Source: Nitrospirota bacterium (GTDB lineage: Bacteria > Nitrospirota > Thermodesulfovibrionia > Thermodesulfovibrionales > JdFR-88). From it: a stretch of DNA of 64,000 nt. A program made the position numbers and the translations under genes. Positions 25,427-32,818 of the stretch are shown piece after piece. Location of the stretch: NCBI GenBank assembly GCA_021789935.1, contig JAJYIR010000008.1, forward strand, positions 1-64,000, given 5' to 3'. Numbering within the stretch: the stretch's first letter is position 1; each line of letters begins with the position of its first letter. Below the pieces are notes generated by a model, which worked only from the letters and a program-made list of their open reading frames with translations, did no database searches and was not told the DNA's origin.

Positions 25427-26817
25427 AATGTCTCCCTAAGTCTGGAAAATTTTCCGCCCCCCTGCTTCAAAATCTCCTTGGCTTCTCCCGCAGTGTAGAA
25501 GGAACCCGTTATTACGATCAGGTCCCCGGGCCGGGCGAGATTTTTTGCCTCCTGTATCGCTTTGGACAGGGACGGGGACGTAATATTGCCCTTTCCGAAC
25601 CCCAGGGCCTCCGCGCGCCTTTGCAGCTCTTCCGGCCTTGCCGCCCTCCCGTAGGCTGGAGCGGTAAATACGGTCTTCCCCATCTCTCCGGAGGCAAGCG
25701 GCAGCAGAGGGGCCATGATGCCGTCCATGTCCTTGTCCCCCATTATGCCAAGAACAAGAATGAGCCTTCGCCCCTCCCTGAGAAAGATTTTTTTGAGCGC
25801 CTCCGCCAGGGCCTCCGCGGCATCCGGGTTGTGTGCCCCGTCCAGTCTTATTTCCGGCAGGCCATCCGGTTTTGTTCCCTGCGGCCCTTCTATGAGTTCG
25901 AGCCTCCCCGGGAGATTTGTCAGCCTCAGGCCTTCACGGACAAAAACCTCCTCGCCGAAGCCGGCGGCTCCTGCGGCCTCCGCCGCCACAGCGGCGTTTA
26001 TGATCTGGTAATCCCCTGCCAGGGGGAAAAAAAGGTCTTTTGCGGAAAAGGAAGAACCAGCGTAATTGAAAGTGACGCCGGCCCCGGAGCTGCCGCCAGG
26101 CGAGGATGAAAATTCCCTGCCATAAAGCGAAAACCGGGGAGTTTTTTTTATGTTCCTGTTCAACGAAAAAAAGCGCTCCTCAAACACCTCGAGCGCCTCT
26201 GGCCTCTGAGGGCCGAGCACCACAGGGACCCCCTCTTTTATTATGCCCGCTTTCTCCGCGGCTATCTCTTTGAGCGTGCCCCCGAGGAACTCCTTGTGGT
26301 CCATGCCCACGGTGGTGATGACGGACACCTGCGGGGTTACCACGTTTGTGGAATCCAGCCTGCCTCCCATGCCAGTCTCAAGGACCGCCCATTCCACGCC
26401 TTCCTGCCTGAACCAAAGGAGGGCCATCGCCGTGACAAACTCGAAAAATGTGGGGCTTAAATCTTTTCCTTTTCCTTTTCCGGCCCGCTCAACCGCCTCT
26501 TTTACCTCAGCCGCCAGTTCCACCGTCTTCCAGGCGGTAATCTCCTCTCCGTCTATCCTCATCCTTTCGGTGAAGCTCAAAAGATGGGGCGACGTGAAGA
26601 GCCCCGTTTTTTTACCGGCCGCCCGAAGGATGGAGGCCATGGCCGCAGATGTGGATCCCTTGCCATTAGTGCCCGCCACATGTATGCACTTGAAGCCGCG
26701 TTCGGGGTTGCCCAGCGCTGAAAGCAGGGCCTGTTCATTTTGAAGGCCAAGCTTTATGCCGAATTTCTGAAGACCGTAGAGATAGCGGAGTACTTCCAGG
26801 TATCTGGCCTGCCTCAT
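25423..26817 (-). CDS. folC: Dihydrofolate/folylpolyglutamate synthase
   Basis: About 464 aa. Mur-ligase superfamily enzyme adding glutamate to dihydropteroate or folates. Motifs: LQKFGIKLGLQN, the P-loop HVAGTNGKGSTSA, LFTSPHLLSFTERMRIDGEEI, ETGMGGRLDSTNVV and LDGAHNPDAAEALAEAL. An extended ORF begins with TTG at 26889 inside accD; the ATG at 26817 fits the family N-terminus better. accD-folC order is typical of many bacteria. Confidence 0.94.
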   Translation of the reverse strand: MRQARYLEVLRYLYGLQKFGIKLGLQNEQALLSALGNPERGFKCIHVAGTNGKGSTSAAMASILRAAGKKTGLFTSPHLLSFTERMRIDGEEITAWKTVELAAEVKEAVERAGKGKGKDLSPTFFEFVTAMALLWFRQEGVEWAVLETGMGGRLDSTNVVTPQVSVITTVGMDHKEFLGGTLKEIAAEKAGIIKEGVPVVLGPQRPEALEVFEERFFSLNRNIKKTPRFSLYGREFSSSPGGSSGAGVTFNYAGSSFSAKDLFFPLAGDYQIINAAVAAEAAGAAGFGEEVFVREGLRLTNLPGRLELIEGPQGTKPDGLPEIRLDGAHNPDAAEALAEALKKIFLREGRRLILVLGIMGDKDMDGIMAPLLPLASGEMGKTVFTAPAYGRAARPEELQRRAEALGFGKGNITSPSLSKAIQEAKNLARPGDLIVITGSFYTAGEAKEILKQGGGKFSRLRETL

Positions 26818-26863
26818 CTCTTCCGTGTTTTCGTGGACGGGTCTCACGGCTCGCCCGCTCTTC

Positions 26864-27700
26864 TCATGGTGCGGGGCTAAGGTGCGCAAAGAGTTTCGCG
26901 ATGACGCATTTGATGTCCTTCCTATGCACCACCATATCTATCAGGCCATGCTCCAGAAGGAACTCCGCCCTCTGAAAATTATCAGGCAACTGCTGCTTTA
27001 TCGTCTGCTCTATGACCCTTGGCCCGGCAAAGCCTATAAGGCTCCTTGGCTCGGCTATTATCACGTCTCCAAGCATGGCGAAACTTGCCGTCACGCCTCC
27101 GAACGTCGGGTCCGCAAGGATGGATATATAAGGTATGGAGTTTCCCTTAAGCCTCCCTATGGCGGCGGAAACCCTGGCCATCTGCATAAGGGAAAAAATG
27201 CCCTCCTGCATTCTCGCACCGCCCGAGGAAGAAACCGTGACCAGGGGGACTTTTTCATCTGTCGCCCTTTCGGCTGCGCGCAATATCTTTTCCCCGACGG
27301 CAGAGCCCATACTGCCCCCCATAAAGGCAAAATCCATTATGATGGCCGAAACACGCATGCCGGACACAAGGGCCGTCCCGGACACGGCGGCCTCCGTAAG
27401 CCCCGTCTTCCCGGTGTTCTTTTCGAGCCTTTCCTTGTACGGCATTGTGTCCTTGAAGGAAAGGGGGTCCGCCGAAACGATAAGGGCGTCCGCCTCCTCA
27501 AAACTCCCGGAATCAAAAAGCAGCGCTATCCTCTCCCTGGCGTCGATCCTGAAGTGATAGTTGCATTTCGGGCAGACCTTGAGGTTGCGCTCCATCTCTT
27601 TCCGGTAAATGATCTCCTTGCAGCTTTCGCACTTTACCCAGGAGCCCTCCGGTATCTTTACTTTTTTAAGCTCGGCTTTTGTCTTTTTGAACCAGGTCAT
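26864..27700 (-). CDS. accD: Acetyl-CoA carboxylase carboxyltransferase beta subunit
   Basis: 278 aa, fatty-acid synthesis. The N-terminal four-Cys zinc ribbon is CESCKEIIYRKEMERNLKVCPKC. The crotonase-like carboxyltransferase core includes FMGGSMGSAVGEKI, VSSSGGARMQEG, DPTFGGVTASFAMLGDVIIAEP and GFAGPRVIEQTI. accA is not in the window. A 36-nt A-rich leader precedes it after trpA. Confidence 0.96.
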   Translation of the reverse strand: MTWFKKTKAELKKVKIPEGSWVKCESCKEIIYRKEMERNLKVCPKCNYHFRIDARERIALLFDSGSFEEADALIVSADPLSFKDTMPYKERLEKNTGKTGLTEAAVSGTALVSGMRVSAIIMDFAFMGGSMGSAVGEKILRAAERATDEKVPLVTVSSSGGARMQEGIFSLMQMARVSAAIGRLKGNSIPYISILADPTFGGVTASFAMLGDVIIAEPRSLIGFAGPRVIEQTIKQQLPDNFQRAEFLLEHGLIDMVVHRKDIKCVIAKLFAHLSPAP

Positions 27701-27736
27701 GCTTTTTTAATTTTATTTTCTTTTATTTTATTTTCT

Positions 27737-28522
27737 CTATTTTATCGCCGCCCTGAGGGCAAGCAAGTATTCTCTGAGCTCCGCGTCCGCCATCTCCCGG
27801 GCCGCCTTCACGATGGCGCTCCCTATCACCACGCCGTCGGCCATGGCGGAAACCGTGGCCGCCTCTTCGGGCGTGCTTATGCCGAAGCCAACCATTACGG
27901 GTTTTTTTGAGGCCAGTTTAAGCTTTGAGACAGAGGCCTTCAGCTCTTCAGACATATCGAGCTTCGCCCCGGTTATGCCGGTCATGGAAACAAAGTAAAT
28001 AAAACCCCTCGAGGCGCGCGCCACTTTTTTAAGCCTTTCGTCTCCTGATGTGGGCGCAGCGAGGAAGACAACGTCCAGCCCATGCCTGCCGGCGCTCCTG
28101 GCGATGGGTCCCCCTTCTTCCACTGGCAAATCCGGAATTATCACTCCGTCAACCCCGGCCGCCGGGGCGCCGGAAGCAAAGGCGTCCTCCCCATACCTGA
28201 AAACAGGGTTGTAATACGTCATCAATATGAGAGGCAGGTCCGTTTGCATCCTGATTTTTTTAACGAACTCCATCGACACCCTCAGGTTGACCCCGGCATC
28301 GAGCGCCCTTTGCCCAGCGGCCTGGATCACCGGGCCGTCGGCCAGCGGGTCTGAAAAAGGCACACCGAGCTCGATGGCGTCCGCCCCGCACTCTTCAAGC
28401 AGTTTTACCAAATGCCCGGTCTTCTCAAGCGAAGGGTCGCCGCACATTATATACGGGATAAAGGCCTTCCTGCCCTCTTTCCCAAGAAGACTGAAGCGCT
28501 CTTCGAGCCTGCCCCGCCTCAC
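27737..28522 (-). CDS. trpA: Tryptophan synthase alpha chain
   Basis: 261-aa TIM-barrel releasing indole from indole-3-glycerol phosphate. Signature AFIPYIMCGDPSLEKT, ELGVPFSDPLADGPVIQAAGQRAL with catalytic Glu and Asp, LILMTYYNPVFRYG, and VGFGISTPEEAATVSAMADGVVIGSAIV. GTG start at 28522, with AAGGAAGG about 9 nt upstream. Follows trpB, as in standard trpBA operons. Confidence 0.96.
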   Translation of the reverse strand: MRRGRLEERFSLLGKEGRKAFIPYIMCGDPSLEKTGHLVKLLEECGADAIELGVPFSDPLADGPVIQAAGQRALDAGVNLRVSMEFVKKIRMQTDLPLILMTYYNPVFRYGEDAFASGAPAAGVDGVIIPDLPVEEGGPIARSAGRHGLDVVFLAAPTSGDERLKKVARASRGFIYFVSMTGITGAKLDMSEELKASVSKLKLASKKPVMVGFGISTPEEAATVSAMADGVVIGSAIVKAAREMADAELREYLLALRAAIK

Positions 28523-28569
28523 AGGCTTTTACCTTCCTTATGCCGGTTTTTTCTGAACATCACTAAAAT

Positions 28570-29757
28570 TCATTCTTTTTTCCCCATCAGGCGCGAGACT
28601 TCCTGCACGTCCTTGTCCCCCCGCCCGGACAGGTTGATTATCATTATGGAACCTTCTGGCATGGACGGTGCCATCTTTTTGGCCTCGGCAATGGCGTGAG
28701 AGGACTCCAGCGCCGGGATGATGCCTTCAAGCCGGGAAAGAAGCCCGAAGGCCTCAAGGGCCTCATCGTCCGTCGCATATGTATAGCGGACACGGCCGGC
28801 ATCCTTGAGATACGCATGCTCCGGCCCAACGGAGGCATAATCAAGCCCGGCCGAGACCGAATGGGTGCCAAGGACATTGCCCACCTCATCCTGAAGAAGG
28901 AAGCTCTTTGCCCCCTGGAAAACGCCTACCTGCCCGCCCGCGAACCGGGCGGCGTGCTCACCGCTCTCTATGCCCTTGCCCCCGGCCTCCACGCCGGTCA
29001 TCAGGACGTTCTTGTCTTTAAGAAAGGCGCTGAAAAGCCCCATTGCGTTGCTGCCGCCACCCACGCAGGCAACAAGATGCCCTGGCAGCCTGCCTTCCGC
29101 CTTCAGTATCTGCGCCCTGGCCTCCTTGCCTATCACGGACTGGAAATCCCGCACCATCGAGGGGAACGGATGCGGGCCGAACACCGTCCCGAGGACATAA
29201 TGCGTGTCCCTGACGTTTGTGGTCCAATCCCTCAGCGCCTCGTTTATGGCGTCCTTGAGTGTGCGGGAACCGGCGGAGACTTCCCTTACCTCCGCCCCCA
29301 GGAGCTTCATCCTGAAGACGTTCAGTGCCTGTCTTCTGACGTCCTCTGAACCCATGTATATGACGCACTCCAGCCCCAGGAGCGCCGCGCCGGTGGCGGT
29401 AGCCACCCCGTGCTGTCCCGCGCCCGTCTCTGCTATGAGCCTTCTTTTGCCCATTTTTTTTGCCAGCAGGGCCTGTCCCAGGGCGTTGTTTATCTTGTGG
29501 GCGCCGGTGTGGGTGAGGTCCTCTCGTTTAAGGTATATTTTTATTTTTTTCGCGCCGCCGAACCGTTCGCTCAGGCGGCGGGCAAAATAAAGAGGAGTGG
29601 GGCGCCCGATAAAATCCCGCGCGAGGTCCTTGAATTCCTGCCGGAAGGCCTTGTCCCTTGAGGAGGCGGCCCAGGCCGCTTCCAGCTCCATCAAAGCGGG
29701 CATCAAGGTCTCAGGTACAAAGCGCCCGCCGTACGGGCCGAAATATCCTTTTTTCAT
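28570..29757 (-). CDS. trpB: Tryptophan synthase beta chain
   Basis: 395-aa PLP enzyme joining indole and serine. The start at 29757 gives the canonical [19 protein letters not shown]; an upstream extension of the ORF to 29946 is not part of the family. [29 protein letters not shown] contains the PLP Lys (HKINN), with [31 protein letters not shown] and [17 protein letters not shown]. TrpB1-type length. Pairs with trpA. Confidence 0.97.
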   Translation of the reverse strand: MKKGYFGPYGGRFVPETLMPALMELEAAWAASSRDKAFRQEFKDLARDFIGRPTPLYFARRLSERFGGAKKIKIYLKREDLTHTGAHKINNALGQALLAKKMGKRRLIAETGAGQHGVATATGAALLGLECVIYMGSEDVRRQALNVFRMKLLGAEVREVSAGSRTLKDAINEALRDWTTNVRDTHYVLGTVFGPHPFPSMVRDFQSVIGKEARAQILKAEGRLPGHLVACVGGGSNAMGLFSAFLKDKNVLMTGVEAGGKGIESGEHAARFAGGQVGVFQGAKSFLLQDEVGNVLGTHSVSAGLDYASVGPEHAYLKDAGRVRYTYATDDEALEAFGLLSRLEGIIPALESSHAIAEAKKMAPSMPEGSIMIINLSGRGDKDVQEVSRLMGKKE

Positions 29758-29773
29758 GAGATATTTTTTCCCG

Positions 29774-29983
29774 CTACCTTTTTCTTTCCCGGCCGCAATT
29801 GCAGTTAAGGCCGTGGGTGCAGCCTTCAAAAGGCTCAAGCGCAAGTTCCTGCGGTATGGTTTCCCCGCAGGCGCATTCGTATCCGGCTGGTTTAAAGTGG
29901 TCCGGCCCAAGCTCCCTGCCACAGACCGGGCACAGGGGCAAAACACCTTCAGGCCTCCATTTTGCCTGTTTTTCCGCTTTCAT
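29774..29983 (-). CDS. Small zinc-ribbon-like cysteine-rich protein
   Basis: 69 aa with eight cysteines in pairs: [30 protein letters not shown]. The spacing suggests one zinc ribbon plus a C-terminal metal or disulfide knot. No known family is recognised. It is the first gene of the trpBA run, 16 nt before trpB. A -10 box TATAAT lies only 10 nt upstream, so it may be translated with a very short leader. Confidence 0.6.
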   Translation of the reverse strand: MKAEKQAKWRPEGVLPLCPVCGRELGPDHFKPAGYECACGETIPQELALEPFEGCTHGLNCNCGRERKR

Positions 29984-29993
29984 GGTAAGGGAT

Positions 29994-30022
29994 ATTATAG
30001 CATTTTACCCGTTTGGCAAGCC
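29994..30022 (-). promoter_or_regulatory. Possible promoter of the zinc-ribbon/trpBA run
   Basis: A perfect TATAAT (29999-29994, minus strand) with a weak -35 (GGCTTG, 30022-30017) at 17-nt spacing. It lies in the 488-bp gap that otherwise holds the kup leader. Confidence 0.4.
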
Positions 30023-30149
30023 CGCTATGCTGTCTGATTTAAGGAAAACACCGAACGGGGAGCATTCATTGAAAACGCAAAGAATTACCGGAACAGATTT
30101 GACATACAAAATTGCCACAGGCAATTGACATTCTTTCCGCGGTGTAGTT

Positions 30150-30290
30150 AACATTTCGTTCTCGGCCTAAATCCGCCAAAGGGCGGATGCGGGGGAACCG
30201 GAATACGGGGCGAATTCCTTTTTGAGGAAAGGGTACTTCCAGCCCTAGCCCGTCAGCTAACCTCGCAGGCGATAGTGGAGGAAGTTTTTT
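30150..30290 (+). promoter_or_regulatory. c-di-AMP riboswitch (ydaO/yuaA class)
   Basis: The stretch upstream of kup contains the conserved blocks of this aptamer in order: CCTAAATCCG (30166), GGGGGAACCGG (about 30191), GGGGCGAATTCC (about 30207) and the diagnostic CCCGTCAGCTAACCTCGCAG (30249-30268) ending GTGGAGG. Class members commonly shut down K+ importer expression when c-di-AMP is high. A TTGACA at 30125-30130 may belong to its promoter. Sits in the otherwise gene-free 29984-30471 interval. Confidence 0.9.
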
Positions 30291-30471
30291 TATGGAGAAA
30301 ATGTCTTGGCATGGCTTTGACTGTATGCTGCCGGCCGTCCCGGAGTGCTCCCAAAGGTCATGAGCGATGTCAGTCAAGGGTACCCCCTCACCTGCAAACC
30401 GTTTAAGGAAAAAGCTTGAACGGCCGATCCGGATATGAACCGGCTTTTTTATTGACCGAAACAGGCTTGAA
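30291..30471 (+). other. Kup leader downstream of the aptamer, with terminator-like stems
   Basis: About 180 nt of probable expression platform. CCGTTTAAG-GAAAAAG-CTTGAACGG (about 30400-30424) is a 9-bp stem. Close behind comes CCGG-ATATGAA-CCGG followed by CTTTTTTATT (30430-30455), a plausible intrinsic terminator just before the kup start. The section before these stems (30300-30400) carries no recognisable gene or known motif. Confidence 0.55.
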
Positions 30472-32286
30472 ATGCAGGAAAAACAGAGCGCAATAAAGGG
30501 CATCACCAAGTCCATGGGCCTTGTTTTCGGCGACATAGGGACAAGCCCGATCTACACCCTTACAGTCGTTTTCCTTATCCTCAAAACAACGCCCGGCAAT
30601 ATAATCGGAGTCCTCTCGCTCATGATATGGACCCTTGTCATGCTTGTGACCGTCCAGTATGCCTGGGTCGCGATGAACCTGAGCCGGCGGGGCGAAGGCG
30701 GCACGATCGTGCTCAAGGAGATACTGGCCTCCGGCCTCAAATCCAAAAAGCTTATTTTCCTTATCTCCATATTGTCCTTCATAGGTATATCGCTTCTCAT
30801 GGGGGACGGCGTTATCACGCCCGCCATAAGTATCCTGAGCGCCGTGGAAGGGACAGTGCTGATACCGGGTTTCGAACACATCTCCAGGGCCGCGATAGTG
30901 CTGATATCGATAATCATCGCCGCCCTGCTTTTCTCCGTGCAAAGCAAAGGGACGGAGAAAGTGGCGGGGGCCTTCGGCCCGATAATGATAATATGGTTTA
31001 CGGCCCTGACCCTGTCAGGCCTGGCAGGCATCATGAGTGCCCCGGCTGTCCTTCTGGCCCTGAACCCTTACTACGGACTTAAGTTCCTGTACCTTCACAG
31101 CCTGAAGGGATTCCTGGCCCTTGGGGACATCATACTGGTGGCCACCGGCGGCGAGGCGCTTTACGCGGATATGGGCCACCTGGGCGCAAAACCGATAAGG
31201 GAGGCGTGGGGGGTGGTCTTTGTGGCGCTCGTCCTTAATTACCTGGGGCAGGGCGCTTTCCTTATGACACACCCGGCCGCAAAAAACGTCCTGTTCGAGA
31301 TGGTCTTCCATTATGCCCGGGCCCTATATGTGCCTTTTCTTCTGCTCAGCATCGCCGCCACTGTCATAGCCTCGCAGGCAATGATAAGCGGTATGTTCTC
31401 TATAGTCTACCAGGGGATAACCACCAGAGTGATGCCGATGTTCAAGGTGGACTACACCTCACGTGAACTGCAGTCCCAGATCTATATCCCCGCGGTCAAC
31501 TGGTTCCTCCTTTTTGCCGTTGTCCTCATGATGCTGAAATTCCAGGCATCCAGCAACCTGGCGGCGGCTTACGGACTGGCGGTCACCGGGACGATGACGC
31601 TAACCGGCATCATGATAATCTGGATATTCACTTTAAGGAAACAACCCCTCTACGCTATTGTTGGTGTCGCGGTCACCTGCGTGGATGTCATGTACCTGAG
31701 CGCCAATATGACCAAGATACCGCACGGCGCCTATTGGTCTCTCACCGTAGCGTCCATGCCCCTGGCCATCATCATATTGTGGACGGAGGGCCAGAAGAAA
31801 CTTTACCGCCATATGGAGTTCATGCCGCTTGGAGATTTCCTGATGAAATTCCGGGAAGTCTACTCCAGCCCGCGAAAACTGGAGGGCACCGCCCTCTTCC
31901 TGTTAAAGGACGTAAAGGAAATACCTTTTTACATAATCCAGACGATGTTCAACCACGGCGTGGTTTACGAAGATAACATTTTCCTGTCGGTGATCAAAAG
32001 GAATGACCCTTACGGCGTCTCCGGTTACTTCAAGGAGGACCTGGCCCTGGGCCTGAGGGTTTTCGAGATACAGGCGGGGTATATGGAGATGGTCGAGGTG
32101 GAAGAGATACTCAAGGAGGCGGGCATCGAGGCAAGGGTCGTCTTTTACGGGCTTGAGGACATCAGCACCGTCAACCCGGTATGGAAGATGTTTTCTGTGA
32201 TCAAGAAACTCACGCCCACATTCATAAAGTTCTACAATTTTCCCTCAAAAAAACTGCACGGCGTTTTGACGGAAATAAATCTGTAG
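30472..32286 (+). CDS. kup: KUP-family potassium uptake transporter
   Basis: 604 aa, about 12 membrane helices and a cytoplasmic C-terminal domain from roughly residue 440. N-terminal signature MGLVFGDIGTSPIYTLTVVF, then RRGEGGTIVLKEIL, LMGDGVITPAISILSAVEG and GGEALYADMGHLG. Imports K+ with protons by family knowledge. Control by the c-di-AMP riboswitch immediately upstream agrees with this role. A hairpin follows the stop. Confidence 0.95.
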   Translation: MQEKQSAIKGITKSMGLVFGDIGTSPIYTLTVVFLILKTTPGNIIGVLSLMIWTLVMLVTVQYAWVAMNLSRRGEGGTIVLKEILASGLKSKKLIFLISILSFIGISLLMGDGVITPAISILSAVEGTVLIPGFEHISRAAIVLISIIIAALLFSVQSKGTEKVAGAFGPIMIIWFTALTLSGLAGIMSAPAVLLALNPYYGLKFLYLHSLKGFLALGDIILVATGGEALYADMGHLGAKPIREAWGVVFVALVLNYLGQGAFLMTHPAAKNVLFEMVFHYARALYVPFLLLSIAATVIASQAMISGMFSIVYQGITTRVMPMFKVDYTSRELQSQIYIPAVNWFLLFAVVLMMLKFQASSNLAAAYGLAVTGTMTLTGIMIIWIFTLRKQPLYAIVGVAVTCVDVMYLSANMTKIPHGAYWSLTVASMPLAIIILWTEGQKKLYRHMEFMPLGDFLMKFREVYSSPRKLEGTALFLLKDVKEIPFYIIQTMFNHGVVYEDNIFLSVIKRNDPYGVSGYFKEDLALGLRVFEIQAGYMEMVEVEEILKEAGIEARVVFYGLEDISTVNPVWKMFSVIKKLTPTFIKFYNFPSKKLHGVLTEINL

Positions 32287-32293
32287 CAGTGCA

Positions 32294-32316
32294 AGGGCCT
32301 TCAAATCGAAGGCCCT
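32294..32316. terminator. Hairpin between kup and the PII gene
   Basis: AGGGCCTTC-AAATC-GAAGGCCCT, a 9-bp perfect stem between convergent genes, lacking a U-tract. Possibly a two-way terminator. Confidence 0.45.
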
Positions 32317-32409
32317 CACCGGCAGATGAACCTGAAATCCCCTGGGGCTCCGAAGGGCCCCACGGGGGAGAAGCACTGTTTTATTGAACCGCTTTCATCT
32401 TCGCTTAAG

Positions 32410-32748
32410 CTAGACGGCTTTTTCTCCGCTTTCGCCCGTCCTTATCCTGATGGCGTCATCCATGGAGGAGACGAATATTTTGCCGTCCCCGATCTCGCCG
32501 GTGGCCCCGGCCTTCTGGATCGCCCGGATGATTTTGTCCGCTTCGGCATCTTTCACTATCAGATCGATCTTTTTCTTGGCAAGCAGGGAAACCTTGTAAG
32601 TCTTCCCCCTCACCTGGTGTTCAACGCCCTTCTGGCTGCCATGGCCTTCTATCTCGGAGACCATGACCCCCGGATGGCCCACTTTCTCAAGGGCGGAAAG
32701 CACGTCACCCACCTTTGCCGGACGTATTATGGCTTCTATCCTTTTCAC
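32410..32748 (-). CDS. glnB: PII nitrogen-regulatory protein (GlnB/GlnK-like)
   Basis: 112 aa, same length as E. coli GlnB and alignable throughout. MKRIEAIIRPAKVGDVLSAL, the T-loop SQKGVEHQVRGKTYKVSLL, then GEIGDGKIFVSS and IRIRTGE for nucleotide binding. Tyr51, the uridylylation site of GlnB, is kept; Tyr46 is Val and the T-loop apex is otherwise divergent. Starts with GTG at 32748, with AAAGGAGG 8 nt upstream. Lies directly after a permease that carries its own PII domain, so the two PII modules could form mixed trimers or compete (inference). Confidence 0.93.
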   Translation of the reverse strand: MKRIEAIIRPAKVGDVLSALEKVGHPGVMVSEIEGHGSQKGVEHQVRGKTYKVSLLAKKKIDLIVKDAEADKIIRAIQKAGATGEIGDGKIFVSSMDDAIRIRTGESGEKAV

Positions 32749-32766
32749 TAAAAAACCTCCTTTTTT

Positions 32767-32799
32767 GTCCCCGGAAAACCTTTCGGTTTCCCGGGGGAC
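32767..32799 (-). other. Intercistronic hairpin between the APC-PII and PII genes
   Basis: GTCCCC and GGGGAC close a long stem with inner GGAAAACC/GGTTTCC and a 4-nt loop. There is no U-tract; the glnB ribosome-binding site follows within a few bases. It could stabilise or process the transcript, or attenuate translation. Confidence 0.5.
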
Positions 32800-32818
32800 C
32801 CATTTCCCGGAAATTCTC

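Noticed and set aside
30066-30536. Minus-strand ORF of 156 aa over the kup leader
   Set aside because: It is the reverse translation of the c-di-AMP riboswitch and the expression platform.
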